Assembly (NCBI GenBank): GCA_963736055.1
Contig: CAVTNM010000008.1
Coordinates: forward strand, 1,550,001-1,614,000
Source of the DNA: AC-32 sp963736055
GTDB taxonomy: Bacteria; Actinomycetota; Thermoleophilia; Gaiellales; Gaiellaceae
Length of the DNA: 64,000 nucleotides
Direction: 5' to 3'
Shown: in pieces, positions 8,447 to 16,518 of the stretch
How the letters are laid out: the number at the start of each line of letters is the position of its first letter
Numbering within the stretch: position 1 is the first letter of the stretch
Position numbers and translations under genes: made by a program
Notes under the pieces: generated by a model
Seen by the model: the letters and a program-made list of their open reading frames with translations, nothing else
Databases searched by the model: none
Told to the model about the DNA's origin: nothing

Positions 8447-9086
8447 AGCGTTCCCGCAGAAGCTTCTCCACCGCGTCGAGCAGCTGAAGAGCCGCCTCTC
8501 TGCGCTCGGGCTCGGCGTCCCCCAAAACCGCTACGAAGCGCGCCACCGCGTCGGCCTCGCCACCCTCGGTCTCGAGGACCGAGCGCGCCTCGCGCGCCCG
8601 CTGCAGCAGGTCGAGCGCGATCGCGGCCTCGTTGGCAAACAGGCCCAGCAGCTCCATCTCTGCCAGCGAGAATGCAGCTTTCTGCGGCCGGTCGAGCACC
8701 TCGAGCACGCCGAGCGTCCGGTCCTCGTGCAGCAGCGGGACCGCCATCAGCCCCTTGGGCACGAAGCCGGTCGATTCCGCGGCTTCGCGGGCGAAGCGTG
8801 GATCGTCCTGGAGCTCCTCCACCACGAGGGGCTGGCGGGTGACGAGCACCCAGCCGGCGATTCCCGTGCTGGACGGGAAGCGGCGCCCGATCAGCTCCTC
8901 GGCGCCCTCCCCGGCGACGGCCTCGAAGACGAGCTCGTCGGAGGCCTCGTCGAACAGGAAGACCGACGAGGCCCGTGCGCCGAAGATCGCCCTCGCGACC
9001 TCGACCACGGACTGCAGCAGCTCGCGGTACGACTCCTCGGAGCCGAGCGCCCCTGCTGCGACGGCGGCTCTGAGATCGTCGCTCAT
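8445..9086 (-). CDS. GAF domain protein
   Basis: 213 residues. A GAF domain spans about residues 20-165 (ARAIFGARASSVFLFDEASD, FPSSTGIAGWVLVTRQPL, GLMAVPLLHEDRTLGVLEV), followed by a helical tail (about 165-213). GAF domains bind small ligands including cyclic nucleotides or mediate dimerisation; no output domain is attached. The start is the ATG at 9086, overlapping the stop of the subtilase gene by 4 bp (ATGA), so the two are translationally coupled. The open frame continues upstream inside the subtilase gene, but that part is not protein-like. The context suggests a sensor or partner for the protease. Confidence 0.8.
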   Translation of the reverse strand: MSDDLRAAVAAGALGSEESYRELLQSVVEVARAIFGARASSVFLFDEASDELVFEAVAGEGAEELIGRRFPSSTGIAGWVLVTRQPLVVEELQDDPRFAREAAESTGFVPKGLMAVPLLHEDRTLGVLEVLDRPQKAAFSLAEMELLGLFANEAAIALDLLQRAREARSVLETEGGEADAVARFVAVLGDAEPERREAALQLLDAVEKLLRER

Positions 9087-9934
9087 CGTCCGCCGCCCAC
9101 GTTGTTCGCCGTCAGGTAGAGCACGTTCTTCAGCTGGAACGGTGTCAGTTCCGGATGCTTGGCGAGGATGAGCGCGCAAATCCCGGTCATGTGCGGCGTG
9201 GCGAAGCTGTTGCCGGTGGAGAGGATCTTGCCACCGCCGAGCCACGCGATCTCGACGCCGACTCCGCGCGCGAAGAATTCGACGGGCGGCGCCGGGTTGT
9301 AGAAGAAGGTGTCCGGCTCGCGCTCCTCGTGGCTTCCGACCGAGATCACGGAGGAAAAGCGCCAGGGGTAGCTCTCGACGGGCATGTTGTGCGCGGAGGC
9401 AACGAGCACGGTACGGCGGAAGTAGGCGGTGTCGGCGAGGTCGTGCAGCAGGCCGGAGAACTGGCGCTTCGTGGTCGAGAGGCTCATGTTGATCACGTCG
9501 AACCCCTGCTCGACCGCCCAGCGCAGGCCGCCGAGCAGCACCGGGCCGCTGCCCTTGAAGCCGGCGCCGAGTACCCGCGCGCTGACGAGGCTGCAGTCGG
9601 GCGCCAGCGAGCGCACGATTCCGGCGCAGGCGGTGCCGTGGCCGCAGAGGTCGCCTTCGGTGTCCTCCTCGAGCTCGATGTCGTCGTCGCCGTTCTCTCG
9701 GCGCTTGAAGGCGACCGCACGGTCGAGGTCGCCGACGAGCGGGTGGCCGGACTCCACGCCGCTGTCCAGGATGCAGACGGTGACGCCCTTGCCGGTCGAC
9801 CCGCCCCAGGCCCAGTCACGTGTGACGCGCTCCGGCCACTCCACGCCGATCTCGATCTGGGCGCCCGCGCCGGCGGCGAGGCTCCAGGCCGGAAGGATCT
9901 CGGTGGGCTCGGGTTCGGGCTCTTGCTTGGACAC
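9083..9934 (-). CDS. Intracellular subtilisin-like serine protease (S8)
   Basis: 283 residues with a full catalytic triad: Asp57 (ILDSGV), His99 (CGHGTACAGI) and Ser243 (GNSFATPHM), with oxyanion Asn183 (SAHNMP). There is no signal peptide or classical propeptide; the N-terminus is Glu/Pro-rich, so it is probably cytoplasmic. The GTG at 9934 follows TACGAT (9941-9946, reverse strand) with a 6-nt gap, pointing to a leaderless mRNA. It is coupled to the GAF gene. Its short length and intact active site suggest a regulated, specific protease rather than a secreted digestive enzyme. Substrate unknown. Confidence 0.9.
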   Translation of the reverse strand: MSKQEPEPEPTEILPAWSLAAGAGAQIEIGVEWPERVTRDWAWGGSTGKGVTVCILDSGVESGHPLVGDLDRAVAFKRRENGDDDIELEEDTEGDLCGHGTACAGIVRSLAPDCSLVSARVLGAGFKGSGPVLLGGLRWAVEQGFDVINMSLSTTKRQFSGLLHDLADTAYFRRTVLVASAHNMPVESYPWRFSSVISVGSHEEREPDTFFYNPAPPVEFFARGVGVEIAWLGGGKILSTGNSFATPHMTGICALILAKHPELTPFQLKNVLYLTANNVGGGR

Positions 9935-9990
9935 GTCGGAATCGTACGGCGGCGGCTCAGCGCAAGCTAGGCCGCCGCCGCGCAGACGGG

Positions 9991-10248
9991 CTAGTCGTCG
10001 GCGAGGCGGCGGCGCAGCTCGTCCAGCACACGCCGCTCGGGCTCGAAACCCTCGGCCAGGAGGGCCGCCTCGAGGTCGGCTAGGAGCGTGTTGCGGTATG
10101 CGACGTCGGCTTCTGCCCTGGCGACGATCTCGTCGAGCCCCTTGCGGGCAGTCGGAAGCTCCTGTGCCGCACGCACCCAGCCCCTGGGCGCGGGTGAGAG
10201 CATCCCGATCAGCCGTGCTAGCCGCTGTGTGTCGTAACCGCTCATCAC
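9991..10248 (-). CDS. Small helical protein of unknown function, coupled to the sigma factor
   Basis: 84-85 residues, start either GTG 10248 or the adjacent ATG 10245; both overlap the TGA of the sigma gene, so translation is coupled. The sequence is soluble and helical, with RGWVRAAQELPTARKGLDEI and a charged tail. It lacks the HxxxCxxC zinc site of ZAS anti-sigma factors and has no membrane helix, so it is not a classical anti-sigma. Its position directly after an ECF-type sigma factor still makes a modulatory role possible. I do not recognise a named family. Confidence 0.7.
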   Translation of the reverse strand: MMSGYDTQRLARLIGMLSPAPRGWVRAAQELPTARKGLDEIVARAEADVAYRNTLLADLEAALLAEGFEPERRVLDELRRRLADD

Positions 10249-10904
10249 GTCACCTGCTCACCTGACGGGAGAGCGGGCTCATTTCTTCCCTCGAAGGCTG
10301 TCCGGAGCTTGTCGAGGCAGCGGGAGATGCGGCTGGCGATCGTCCCGGCGGGCAGGCCCAGGGAGTCGCCGATCGTACGGTAGCTCTCGTCCTTGGCGAA
10401 GAAGCTGTCGAGAATCTGCCTGCAATTCTCGGGCAGGCCCGCCATCGCCTCGTGCACGTCGAATGCCTCCTCGAGGTCGGAGAGGACGTCCTCGGCGGGC
10501 GTCTCCGCGAGGTCCTCGACGTCCGTGCCCACCTCGCGTCCGCTCGCGCGAAGGCGGTCGATGCAGAGGCGGCGGGTCAGCTGCGCGATCCAGGGGCGCA
10601 CCGCATCGTCCTCTCGCAGCGAGTCGAGCCGCTCGTACACGCGCGCGAACACATCCTGGAAGACGTCCTCGGCGTCCTGCGGCGAGAGCCGGAAGGCCTG
10701 GACGGCGATCGCGTACACGTACCGGGAGAAGCGATCGACGAGCTCTCGCCAGGCTGCGTCGTCGCCCGCGCGGCAGCGGGCGACCAGGGCGGCGTCGGTC
10801 AGGCGGCCGGTCAGGTTTGTGCGGCCCGTAGCCGCTTGGCCATCGTCTCCAGGAGCTTCCAGGCGATCGACGCGTTCGACTCGACCAGAGGACGGAACTC
10901 CCAC
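10245..10904 (-). CDS. ECF-type RNA polymerase sigma factor
   Basis: Sigma region 2 is clear in LVARCRAGDDAAWRELVDRF and QDAEDVFQDVFARVYERL, and region 4 in SYRTIGDSLGLPAGTIASRI near the C-terminus. The start is uncertain: recognisable domain sequence begins at about 10810, but no ATG, GTG or TTG lies there. The nearest usable start is GTG 10904 (chosen), with TTG 10922 further up; both overlap the CNB gene by about 90-110 bp. A CTG at the CNB stop is another option. Region 4 ends with a short tail. It forms an operon with the CNB protein and the small downstream gene. The target promoter is unknown. Confidence 0.85.
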   Translation of the reverse strand: MGVPSSGRVERVDRLEAPGDDGQAATGRTNLTGRLTDAALVARCRAGDDAAWRELVDRFSRYVYAIAVQAFRLSPQDAEDVFQDVFARVYERLDSLREDDAVRPWIAQLTRRLCIDRLRASGREVGTDVEDLAETPAEDVLSDLEEAFDVHEAMAGLPENCRQILDSFFAKDESYRTIGDSLGLPAGTIASRISRCLDKLRTAFEGRNEPALPSGEQVT

Positions 10905-11218
10905 GAGGTGAGGCCGTAGCAACGCAGCTCGCTGTCGGCGGTGACGGTGGCGCTTCTCGCGCCGTCGTCGATCAGGGCGATCTCGCCGAAGTAGTCCCCC
11001 GGGCCGAGCTTGCCGCGCTCCGCGTCGCGCACGGTCACCGTCGCCTCGCCGCTCTCGATCACGAAGAAGCCTGCGCCGGCCTTACCTTCGCCCGCGACCG
11101 TGCTGCCGGACTCGAACGTTCGTTCCTTGAACGAGCGCGCGAGCCTCTGTAGCTCACCGCGATCGAAGTCGGCGAAGAGCGGGACCCGCTGCAGGAGCTC
11201 GACCGGAGCTTCGGTCAT
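10811..11218 (-). CDS. Single-domain cyclic nucleotide-binding (CNB) protein, paralogue
   Basis: 135 residues, clearly paralogous to the protein at 5975-6388: both share a VELL start, FFVIESGEATVTV, LGPGDYFG, CYG, FRP.VES and IAW..L..MAKRLR. Here the cassette is GDYFGEIALIDDGARSATV with the conserved Glu and Arg, so nucleotide binding is plausible. No DNA-binding domain follows; instead the next gene, strongly overlapping, encodes a sigma factor. ATG 11218 follows TAGGAT (11226-11231, reverse strand) with a 7-nt gap. A direct regulatory link between cyclic nucleotide, this protein and the sigma factor is an inference from the overlap. Confidence 0.85.
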   Translation of the reverse strand: MTEAPVELLQRVPLFADFDRGELQRLARSFKERTFESGSTVAGEGKAGAGFFVIESGEATVTVRDAERGKLGPGDYFGEIALIDDGARSATVTADSELRCYGLTSWEFRPLVESNASIAWKLLETMAKRLRAAQT

Positions 11219-11232
11219 GCCAGGAATCCTAA

Positions 11233-11285
11233 GGCACCGCTTGCGGTGCCGCCATCAGGACGCTCGGGCTTTTGCCCGTGCGTCC
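11233..11285 (-). terminator. Two hairpins between xseB and the CNB gene
   Basis: One stem pairs 11258-11269 with 11274-11285 (11 of 12 pairs, 4-nt loop), and a second pairs 11233-11240 with 11243-11250. They follow the xseB stop on the reverse strand and precede the CNB promoter. There is no U-run, so terminator function is probable but not proven. Confidence 0.5.
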
Positions 11286-11312
11286 GTCGGAACTGACCGG
11301 TCGATCCGCTGG

Positions 11313-11534
11313 CTAGTCGCGAGTCGCTCCTGGGCTTGCGGCGCTTGCGCGACCCGCCAACTCCTCGATCTTGCCCTCGGCCGTGTCGAGCCTCTCCTTG
11401 CAGAAGCGGTACAGCTCCTCGCCCCGCTCCCAGAGCCGGAGCGCCTCGTCCAGCGGGGTTTCGCCGGTCTCGAGCCGTTGGACGATCCGCTCGAGCTCCT
11501 GCTGGGCCTGCTCGAAGGTGCGCTCCTCGCTCAC
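11313..11534 (-). CDS. xseB: Exodeoxyribonuclease VII small subunit
   Basis: 73 residues with the XseB pattern: FEQAQQELERIVQRLETGET, then PLDEALRLWERGEELYRFCK and a C-terminal helix starting ERLDTAEGKIEEL. XseB forms a helical oligomer that binds the large subunit in the cytoplasm; ExoVII degrades single-stranded DNA from both ends to oligonucleotides in repair. The GTG at 11534 overlaps the xseA stop by 4 bp (GTGA), the usual xseA-xseB arrangement. The length is normal for the family. Confidence 0.93.
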   Translation of the reverse strand: MSEERTFEQAQQELERIVQRLETGETPLDEALRLWERGEELYRFCKERLDTAEGKIEELAGRASAASPGATRD

Positions 11535-12679
11535 CGGGTCTCCTCCACCCGAGCGCCGATGCCGCCTTCTGCCAGCTCGATCTCGACGCGTTCGCCCGGC
11601 TCGACGGCTCGGCCCGAGCGAAGGATCTGCTCCTTTGCCCGGACGATGGCGTACCCGCGGTCGAGAGTCGACCGCGGCGAGAGCGCCCGGAGACGGCCGG
11701 CGCTGTGCTCGAGCTTGGCCCGCCTCCGCTCGAGCAGCAGGCGTGGAGCCCGGGCGAGCCGTTCGTGGGCCTGTCCGAGCCGCTGGCGCTCGCGGTCGAG
11801 GCTGCGGCGGGCACCACGCTCCAGGCCGGAGCGGGCACGGTCGAGCCGCTCGACCAGCTCGGCGAAGTCAGGCACCACCAGCCGTCCGGCGACGCTCGGC
11901 GTCGAGGCCCGGACGTCGGCAACCAGGTCGCAGAGCGGCGTGTCCTGCTCGTGGCCGACCGCCGTCACGACCGGGACCGGGCAATTACCGATCGCGCGGA
12001 CGAGCCGCTCGTCGCTGAAGGGCAGGAGGTCCTCGAAGCTGCCGCCGCCGCGGGCGACCACCACGACGTCGACGCCCTCGCGGCAGAGCTCGTTCAGCGC
12101 TTCCGCGACCGCTCCCGCCGCCCGCGGTCCCTGGACGTAGGTCTCGGCGACCAGGATCGAGGCCGGTGGAAAGCGTGTCGTGATGACCGTCAACACGTCG
12201 CGCTTGGCAGCTGCGTCGTTGCCGGTGACCAGGCCGATGCGGCGGGGGAGAAGCGGGAGCGGCCGCTTCCGCTCGGCGGCGAAGAGGCCCTCGGCGGCGA
12301 GCTTGCGCTTGAGCCGCTCGATCGCGGCGAGGTGGTCGCCGAGGCCGAAGCGCTCGAGCGAGAGCGCCCGGAGACGGAACTCGCCGCGCGCTTCGTAGAG
12401 CTCGGGCCGCCCGTACGCGTGGACGCGGTCGCCGTCGCCGAGGTCGAGCCGCAAGGCGTCGAACTGGCCGCGCGGCATCGAGACGCCGAGGCAGGAGCCG
12501 TCCTGTGGGTCCTTGAGCGTGAAGAAGACGCTCGCCCAGCGGGCCTGGCGCCGCAACTCGGTGACCTCTCCCTCGACCCAGACCGTCGGCAGCCGGCCGA
12601 GCCAGGAGGCGACTCCTCGGTTGAACGCGCCCACGGAGTAGACGCGGCGGTCGCCGTACTCGGTCGCCTCGACCTTCAC
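11531..12679 (-). CDS. xseA: Exodeoxyribonuclease VII large subunit
   Basis: 382 residues. An N-terminal OB-fold (VGAFNRGVASWLGRLPTVWV, VSMPRGQFDALRLDLGDGDR) is followed by the catalytic domain with LPRRIGLVTGNDAAAKRDVL, VVARGGGSFEDLLPF, AVGHEQDTPLCDLVADVRAS and then a coiled-coil tail that binds XseB. Catalytic-region Gly, Asp and His motifs are intact. GTG 12679 is preceded by TATCCT (12686-12691, reverse strand) with a 6-nt gap, a probable leaderless promoter for xseA-xseB. It overlaps xseB by 4 bp. The family and role in single-strand DNA degradation are secure. Confidence 0.95.
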   Translation of the reverse strand: MKVEATEYGDRRVYSVGAFNRGVASWLGRLPTVWVEGEVTELRRQARWASVFFTLKDPQDGSCLGVSMPRGQFDALRLDLGDGDRVHAYGRPELYEARGEFRLRALSLERFGLGDHLAAIERLKRKLAAEGLFAAERKRPLPLLPRRIGLVTGNDAAAKRDVLTVITTRFPPASILVAETYVQGPRAAGAVAEALNELCREGVDVVVVARGGGSFEDLLPFSDERLVRAIGNCPVPVVTAVGHEQDTPLCDLVADVRASTPSVAGRLVVPDFAELVERLDRARSGLERGARRSLDRERQRLGQAHERLARAPRLLLERRRAKLEHSAGRLRALSPRSTLDRGYAIVRAKEQILRSGRAVEPGERVEIELAEGGIGARVEETR

Positions 12680-12723
12680 CCTCTCAGGATACGGGGCGCC
12701 CAGCGAGGCTTCGTCAAGCGCCT

Positions 12724-12918
12724 CTAGATCAGAATCTCGGCGGCCGTCTCAGGTGCGCAGCCTTGCGCGACGAGGTCGGCGGCGTGGTGCAGATCGGCGT
12801 CGCTGTGGGCGATCTTCTCCGCGAGCGGGAGGGGGTAGCCGGCTTCCATCAGAACGTGCAGCCGCCAGCTCTCGACTTTCGCCTGCTCGTCCCTGGGTGT
12901 CTCTGCGATCTGCGTCAT
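12724..12918 (-). CDS. Small conserved-looking protein of unknown function
   Basis: 64 residues, ATG at 12918: an acidic N-terminus (TPRDEQAKVESWRLHVLMEA) followed by YPLPLAEKIAHSDADLHHAA and an acidic/hydrophobic end. The frame is open further upstream, but that part is antisense-like Arg/Ser composition from the coiled-coil gene, so I trimmed it to the ATG where composition becomes normal. It has no membrane segment or cysteine cluster (one Cys only). It resembles short helical actinobacterial proteins of unknown role; I cannot name the family. Confidence 0.65.
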   Translation of the reverse strand: MTQIAETPRDEQAKVESWRLHVLMEAGYPLPLAEKIAHSDADLHHAADLVAQGCAPETAAEILI

Positions 12919-12982
12919 GGGCGCTCGGGTAGTTCGCCTTGTCCTAGACGAACCCTGCCTCTGGAAGTTGGCGTTGCCGTGG

Positions 12983-14339
12983 TCATGACCCGCGAAATGT
13001 CGGCGAGAGCCTCGCTCCGGCGTCGCTGAGGGCGTCCTCGATGCGGCGCTGGAGATCCTGGAGGCGTGCGTTGAGGACCGTGCGCTCCGCCTCTGCGTCG
13101 GCCGCGAGCGCCTGGACCTGGGAGCGGAGCTCGACCTCTGCGTCGCCGACCCGCCGCTGCAGCTCGGCCACGAGCTCGTCCCGCTCGTGCTCGAGGGTGC
13201 TGCCGATCTGGGAGAGCTTCCGCTCGAGGCGCTGGCCGCCCGCGTCGGCGACACGGGCCAGCTGCTCGGCGAGGACGCCCTGCGCCTCCTTGGCGAAGTG
13301 CGCCACGGCTCGGTCGAGCTCTCGCGCGAGCCGCTGCGCCGCGTCCTCGCGCGCCGTCTTGATGACGGCGTCGAACTGCTGCGACACGGCCTCGGAGAAC
13401 GCATTCGCCGTCCGGTCGACGACCCGCTTGAGCTGATCGAGCTGGCGGCGCTCGATGTCGGAGAAGCCGGCCTGGATCCGCTGGATCGCCTCCGCCTCCT
13501 CGCTCGTGATGCGTTCGCTGCAGCTCGCGCTCCCGGTGACGGAGCCGCTCGGCGACCTCGTGCAACGCGCGGCGGCGGTCGCGCTCGTGCGACTCGAGCT
13601 CTTCCTGCGCGTGGTGGCCGATCTCTCGGGCGGCCCGGTCGAATTCGGTCTCCAGGGCCGCGAGCCGCTCGCGCTGGGCCTCGCTGGCGGTGTCGAGTCG
13701 TTCCGTGTCGAGCGTGATCCGCGTCTCGGCCTCTGCCATCAGCTGCTCTTGTCGCCGGCCCAGTCCGCTCAGCTGCCCGGCCAGCGACTGGGTCGTCCGT
13801 TCCAGGTCGGCCGCCCACTCGGCGAGCCGCCGTCCGACCCGCTCCTCGACCTTCGCGAGCGCGTCGCTGAGCTCGGTGCTGGCCTTGTTCTCGCGCTCGA
13901 CGAGCGCGGTTCGGCGCTCCTCGCCGATACGCCGCTCTTCGCTCACCAGGCGCGACAGCGAGTCGGCGCGGGCTCTCGCAAGCGTGCGCTCGATCTCTGC
14001 CACGTGCGCCTCGGTCTCGCGCGCGACGAGCGCGTCAAGCCTCGTCTCGGCTTCGGCCAGCTGTCGCTCGACATCCGTCGCACGTGTGACGAGCCGCTGA
14101 ACCGCGAGCGTGCCGAGCTCCAGTACGGCGCAGACCGTCAGCCCTCCGGCGGCGACCCCGAGGGCCTGCGAGGGATCGAGCGCGAAGGTCACCCAGGCCG
14201 CGACCGCCGCGGCGGCGACGAGCCACGTCAGCGCGTAGAGGACGCTGCGCGGGACGCGGCCGAGGAGCGCTCCCGCGACCGACGCGAAAACGACGACCAC
14301 GGCGCCCGCGAAGACCGCTTCGAAGACCTCCTCCCGCAC
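12983..14339 (-). pseudogene. Membrane-anchored coiled-coil protein interrupted by a +1 frameshift
   Basis: The N-terminus has two to three hydrophobic helices (about residues 8-90), then a long charged coiled coil full of Glu/Arg/Ala heptads. Frame one runs from GTG 14339 to about 13517; coiled-coil sequence then continues in the +1 frame (ERITSEEAEAIQRIQ, later SQQFDAVIKTAREDAAQRLA) to a stop at 12983. One extra base near 13515-13520 would explain this. Joined, the product would be about 450 residues. TAGCAT (14346-14351, reverse strand) lies 6 nt before the start. Function unknown; RmuC- or stress-envelope-like coiled coils are comparable. It may be intact in nature if the base is a sequencing error. 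Confidence 0.7.
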
Positions 14340-14348
14340 GGGGCCATG

Positions 14349-15077
14349 CTACGTCAGCCTGAGCACCAGGAGCGCCACGGCAAGGCATACGTTGGCGGCG
14401 GCCAGGAGCTGGAGCGCGCGCTCCTGCGATCCGTAGAGAAGCTCGGCGGTGACCGGCTCGCGCGTGCCGTCGTGCAGCTCGACCGTCCCGGCAACCGCGG
14501 CAACCCGGCGGCGCGCGTGGCGGACGGGCGTCGAGAGCGTCCGCTGGGCATAGCTGGCCAGGGTCGCGTACCCGGCCGCCAGGAGCGCGACCCAGGTGAT
14601 CGTCCCCGCGCAGGCGAAGTAGCCGGTGAGGAGCGGGAAAGCGCCCCAGGCGAGAGCGAAGCCGAGGCTGTTGTGGATTGCGCCGCCGAAGAGCTCGAGG
14701 CTGTAGGCGGGCACCAGCGCGGCTCCGACCGCGACGAAGGCCAGCAGCCAGAGATCGAACGAGAGCGCACCGGCGACTCCGATCGCGACGGCGGCACCGA
14801 GCGACGTGACCGTCAGCCCACGCAGCACCCCGTCCGGGATCCGGGTGGCGAGCGGGTGGCCGTTCAGCTCGTCGAGGGCGTGCGCCGCGACGCCGAGGGC
14901 AAGGAAGAACGCCAGCAGGGCGGCGCCGAGACGGCCCTCGTGCAGCTCGGGGGCGAGAGCCGCTCCGATCACGACGAAGCTCAGGTGCCAGGCGGTGTAG
15001 GGGAGGTGGAGCAACGTCACGTAGTCGCGCCAGCCGCCGGGCGCGAGCGCGTAGAACGCGGGCCGGGCCTCGGTCAT
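14349..15077 (-). CDS. UbiA-like polytopic membrane protein
   Basis: 242 residues with about seven hydrophobic helices between residues 25 and 240. LLHLPYTAWHLSFVVIGAAL and AAHALDELNGHPLATRIPDG resemble the first part of UbiA-superfamily prenyltransferases, but the canonical NDxxDxxxD Asp clusters are not seen; only DELNGHPLATRIPD is similar in place. The start ATG 15077 overlaps the methyltransferase stop by 4 bp (ATGA), the arrangement expected for a quinone or lipid pathway pair. A prenyltransferase acting on an aromatic or polyol acceptor is possible; a non-catalytic homologue is also possible. Confidence 0.6.
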   Translation of the reverse strand: MTEARPAFYALAPGGWRDYVTLLHLPYTAWHLSFVVIGAALAPELHEGRLGAALLAFFLALGVAAHALDELNGHPLATRIPDGVLRGLTVTSLGAAVAIGVAGALSFDLWLLAFVAVGAALVPAYSLELFGGAIHNSLGFALAWGAFPLLTGYFACAGTITWVALLAAGYATLASYAQRTLSTPVRHARRRVAAVAGTVELHDGTREPVTAELLYGSQERALQLLAAANVCLAVALLVLRLT

Positions 15078-15778
15078 GCGCGCCGGCCCCAGAGCACCGT
15101 GCAGCCGCCCAGGCTGAGCCGCCTGGCGCGAACGTCCTCGAAACCCGCCTCGCCGAGTGCGACGACGAGCTGCGCCACCGGCCAGCGCCGGTCGAAGTCC
15201 CGGATGCTGCCGCCGAGAAACCGGCCGACCTCGTGCCAGCCCGGCGAGATGGCGCGGCCGAGAGCGGGGAGCCCGACGTCCACGTAGAGGTTCCAGAGCG
15301 GACGCGTCGCCTCGCCTGGCGGGACGCCGAAATCGAGTAGCGACACCGTTGCGCCGCGCCGAAGGACGCGTGCGAGCTCCCGCAAGCCGGCGGGAAGGTC
15401 GCTCAGGTAGCGGAGGAGGTAGGCGGCCGTGAGGCCGTCGAACGAGTCGTCGTCGAAGGGCAGCCGCTCGGCGCTCGCCTCGACGAGCCTCACCCGCGCC
15501 CCCTCGGGGGCACGTCCCAGTCGGCGGCGTGCCTCGCCGAGCATCTCCGCGCTCTGGTCGACGCCGACCACCGAGCAGCCCTTCTGCCGCACGAGCTCGA
15601 GCGCCACCGCACCGGTCCCCGTGGCCACGTCGACGACGGTGTCGCCGGGGCCTGCATCGACCTGCGAGACGAGGAAGCGCCGCCAGCGCGGGTCCTGTCC
15701 GAACGAGAGCAGTCGCGCGTAGCGGTCGTAGCTCGGGCCGAGCGGCGCGAACAGCTCCCGGGCGCGGGTCTCGACCAC
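15074..15778 (-). CDS. UbiE/MenG-like SAM-dependent methyltransferase
   Basis: 234 residues of class I Rossmann methyltransferase. Motif I is VVDVATGTGAVALELV (about 47-62), followed by VVGVDQSAEMLGEAR, SAERLPFDDDSFDGLTAAYL and ELARVLRRGATVSLLDFGVP, the set typical of UbiE/MenG C-methyltransferases that methylate demethylmenaquinone. The C-terminal RVxxYxY-type region is diverged, so the substrate is uncertain. GTG 15778 is preceded by TAGACT (15785-15790, reverse strand), which interleaves with a divergent hexamer for the rightward gene at 15803. It is coupled to the UbiA-like gene, which strengthens a quinone-modification hypothesis. Confidence 0.75.
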   Translation of the reverse strand: MVETRARELFAPLGPSYDRYARLLSFGQDPRWRRFLVSQVDAGPGDTVVDVATGTGAVALELVRQKGCSVVGVDQSAEMLGEARRRLGRAPEGARVRLVEASAERLPFDDDSFDGLTAAYLLRYLSDLPAGLRELARVLRRGATVSLLDFGVPPGEATRPLWNLYVDVGLPALGRAISPGWHEVGRFLGGSIRDFDRRWPVAQLVVALGEAGFEDVRARRLSLGGCTVLWGRRA

Positions 15779-15802
15779 AGGCTGAGTCTAAGCTGGACCC
15801 CC

Positions 15803-16216
15803 GTGGCGCTGGAGGACGATCTGAGGCGAATTGCCGACTCGGCGGTCGTGTACGCGGCCGACGGGGAAGAGGTGGTCGGGATCGTCCCGGCCGAGCCGGC
15901 CAGCGGGCTCCGGCTCTACGTCTGCGCGTACGGACACGAGGACGAGTCGACGTGGCTCGTGCTCGATGCGACAGGAGTGCCGGTCGAGGAGCGCGCACTC
16001 GTCCGCGATGCCGTCTCGATCGCCGCGCTCTGCGAGGTGGCGGAGGAGGCCGCCGGGATCGAGCCGGACGCCGCCCGGGTCGCGAGCCCCGCATATCTCG
16101 ACGAGCTCGGCGCCGACGCAGGACCGGAGCTCGGCGGGGCCGTCAAGGCGGCGACGGGCACCGTCGACGAGTTCCTGCGCGACGTCGAGCGCGGCTACAA
16201 GCGGCCGCTGAGCTAG
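15803..16216 (+). CDS. Hypothetical acidic protein
   Basis: 137 residues from GTG 15803, soluble, acidic, with no signal peptide. Recognisable segments are IVPAEPASGLRLYVCAYGHE, TWLVLDATGVPVEERALVRD and an acidic helical tail. TAAGCT at 15789-15794 lies 8 nt before the start, consistent with a leaderless mRNA, and overlaps the divergent methyltransferase promoter. I do not recognise the family. The next gene begins 9 bp after its stop and may be co-transcribed, though it has its own -10-like box. Confidence 0.7.
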   Translation: MALEDDLRRIADSAVVYAADGEEVVGIVPAEPASGLRLYVCAYGHEDESTWLVLDATGVPVEERALVRDAVSIAALCEVAEEAAGIEPDAARVASPAYLDELGADAGPELGGAVKAATGTVDEFLRDVERGYKRPLS

Positions 16217-16225
16217 TCTGGGCGC

Positions 16226-16510
16226 ATGGAAGGATTTCCGTTCGGAGGAGACCCGGAAGACCTGATGCGCAGCTTGCGCGAGTTCGCCGAGCAGCAGGCG
16301 GAGACCGTGCAGGAGGCGCAACGCGAGCAGTTCGCGACGCTGACGCTGAATACCGCGGTCGAGCTCACCTCCGCTGCGCTCCAGCAGGTGAACGCCGCCG
16401 GCTCGGCCGACGAGCAAGCCGCCGCCCTGCGTGACGCCATGCGCGTGCTCTTTCCGGAGGCGGTCGCGCTAGTCAGCGCGGCCCGCCAGGGCTTCATGCG
16501 CGAGGGCTAG
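16226..16510 (+). CDS. Hypothetical helical protein
   Basis: 94 residues from ATG 16226. The N-terminus MEGFPFGGDPEDLMRSLREF is followed by an all-helical amphipathic sequence (EQQAETVQEAQREQFATLTL). There is no hydrophobic segment or motif I can name. TAGTCT at 16214-16219 lies exactly 6 nt before the start, the leaderless pattern common here. The Phe/Gly/Asp start and Gln/Glu helices recall small structural or chaperone-like proteins, but function is unknown. Confidence 0.7.
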   Translation: MEGFPFGGDPEDLMRSLREFAEQQAETVQEAQREQFATLTLNTAVELTSAALQQVNAAGSADEQAAALRDAMRVLFPEAVALVSAARQGFMREG

Positions 16511-16518
16511 CGGCCCGA

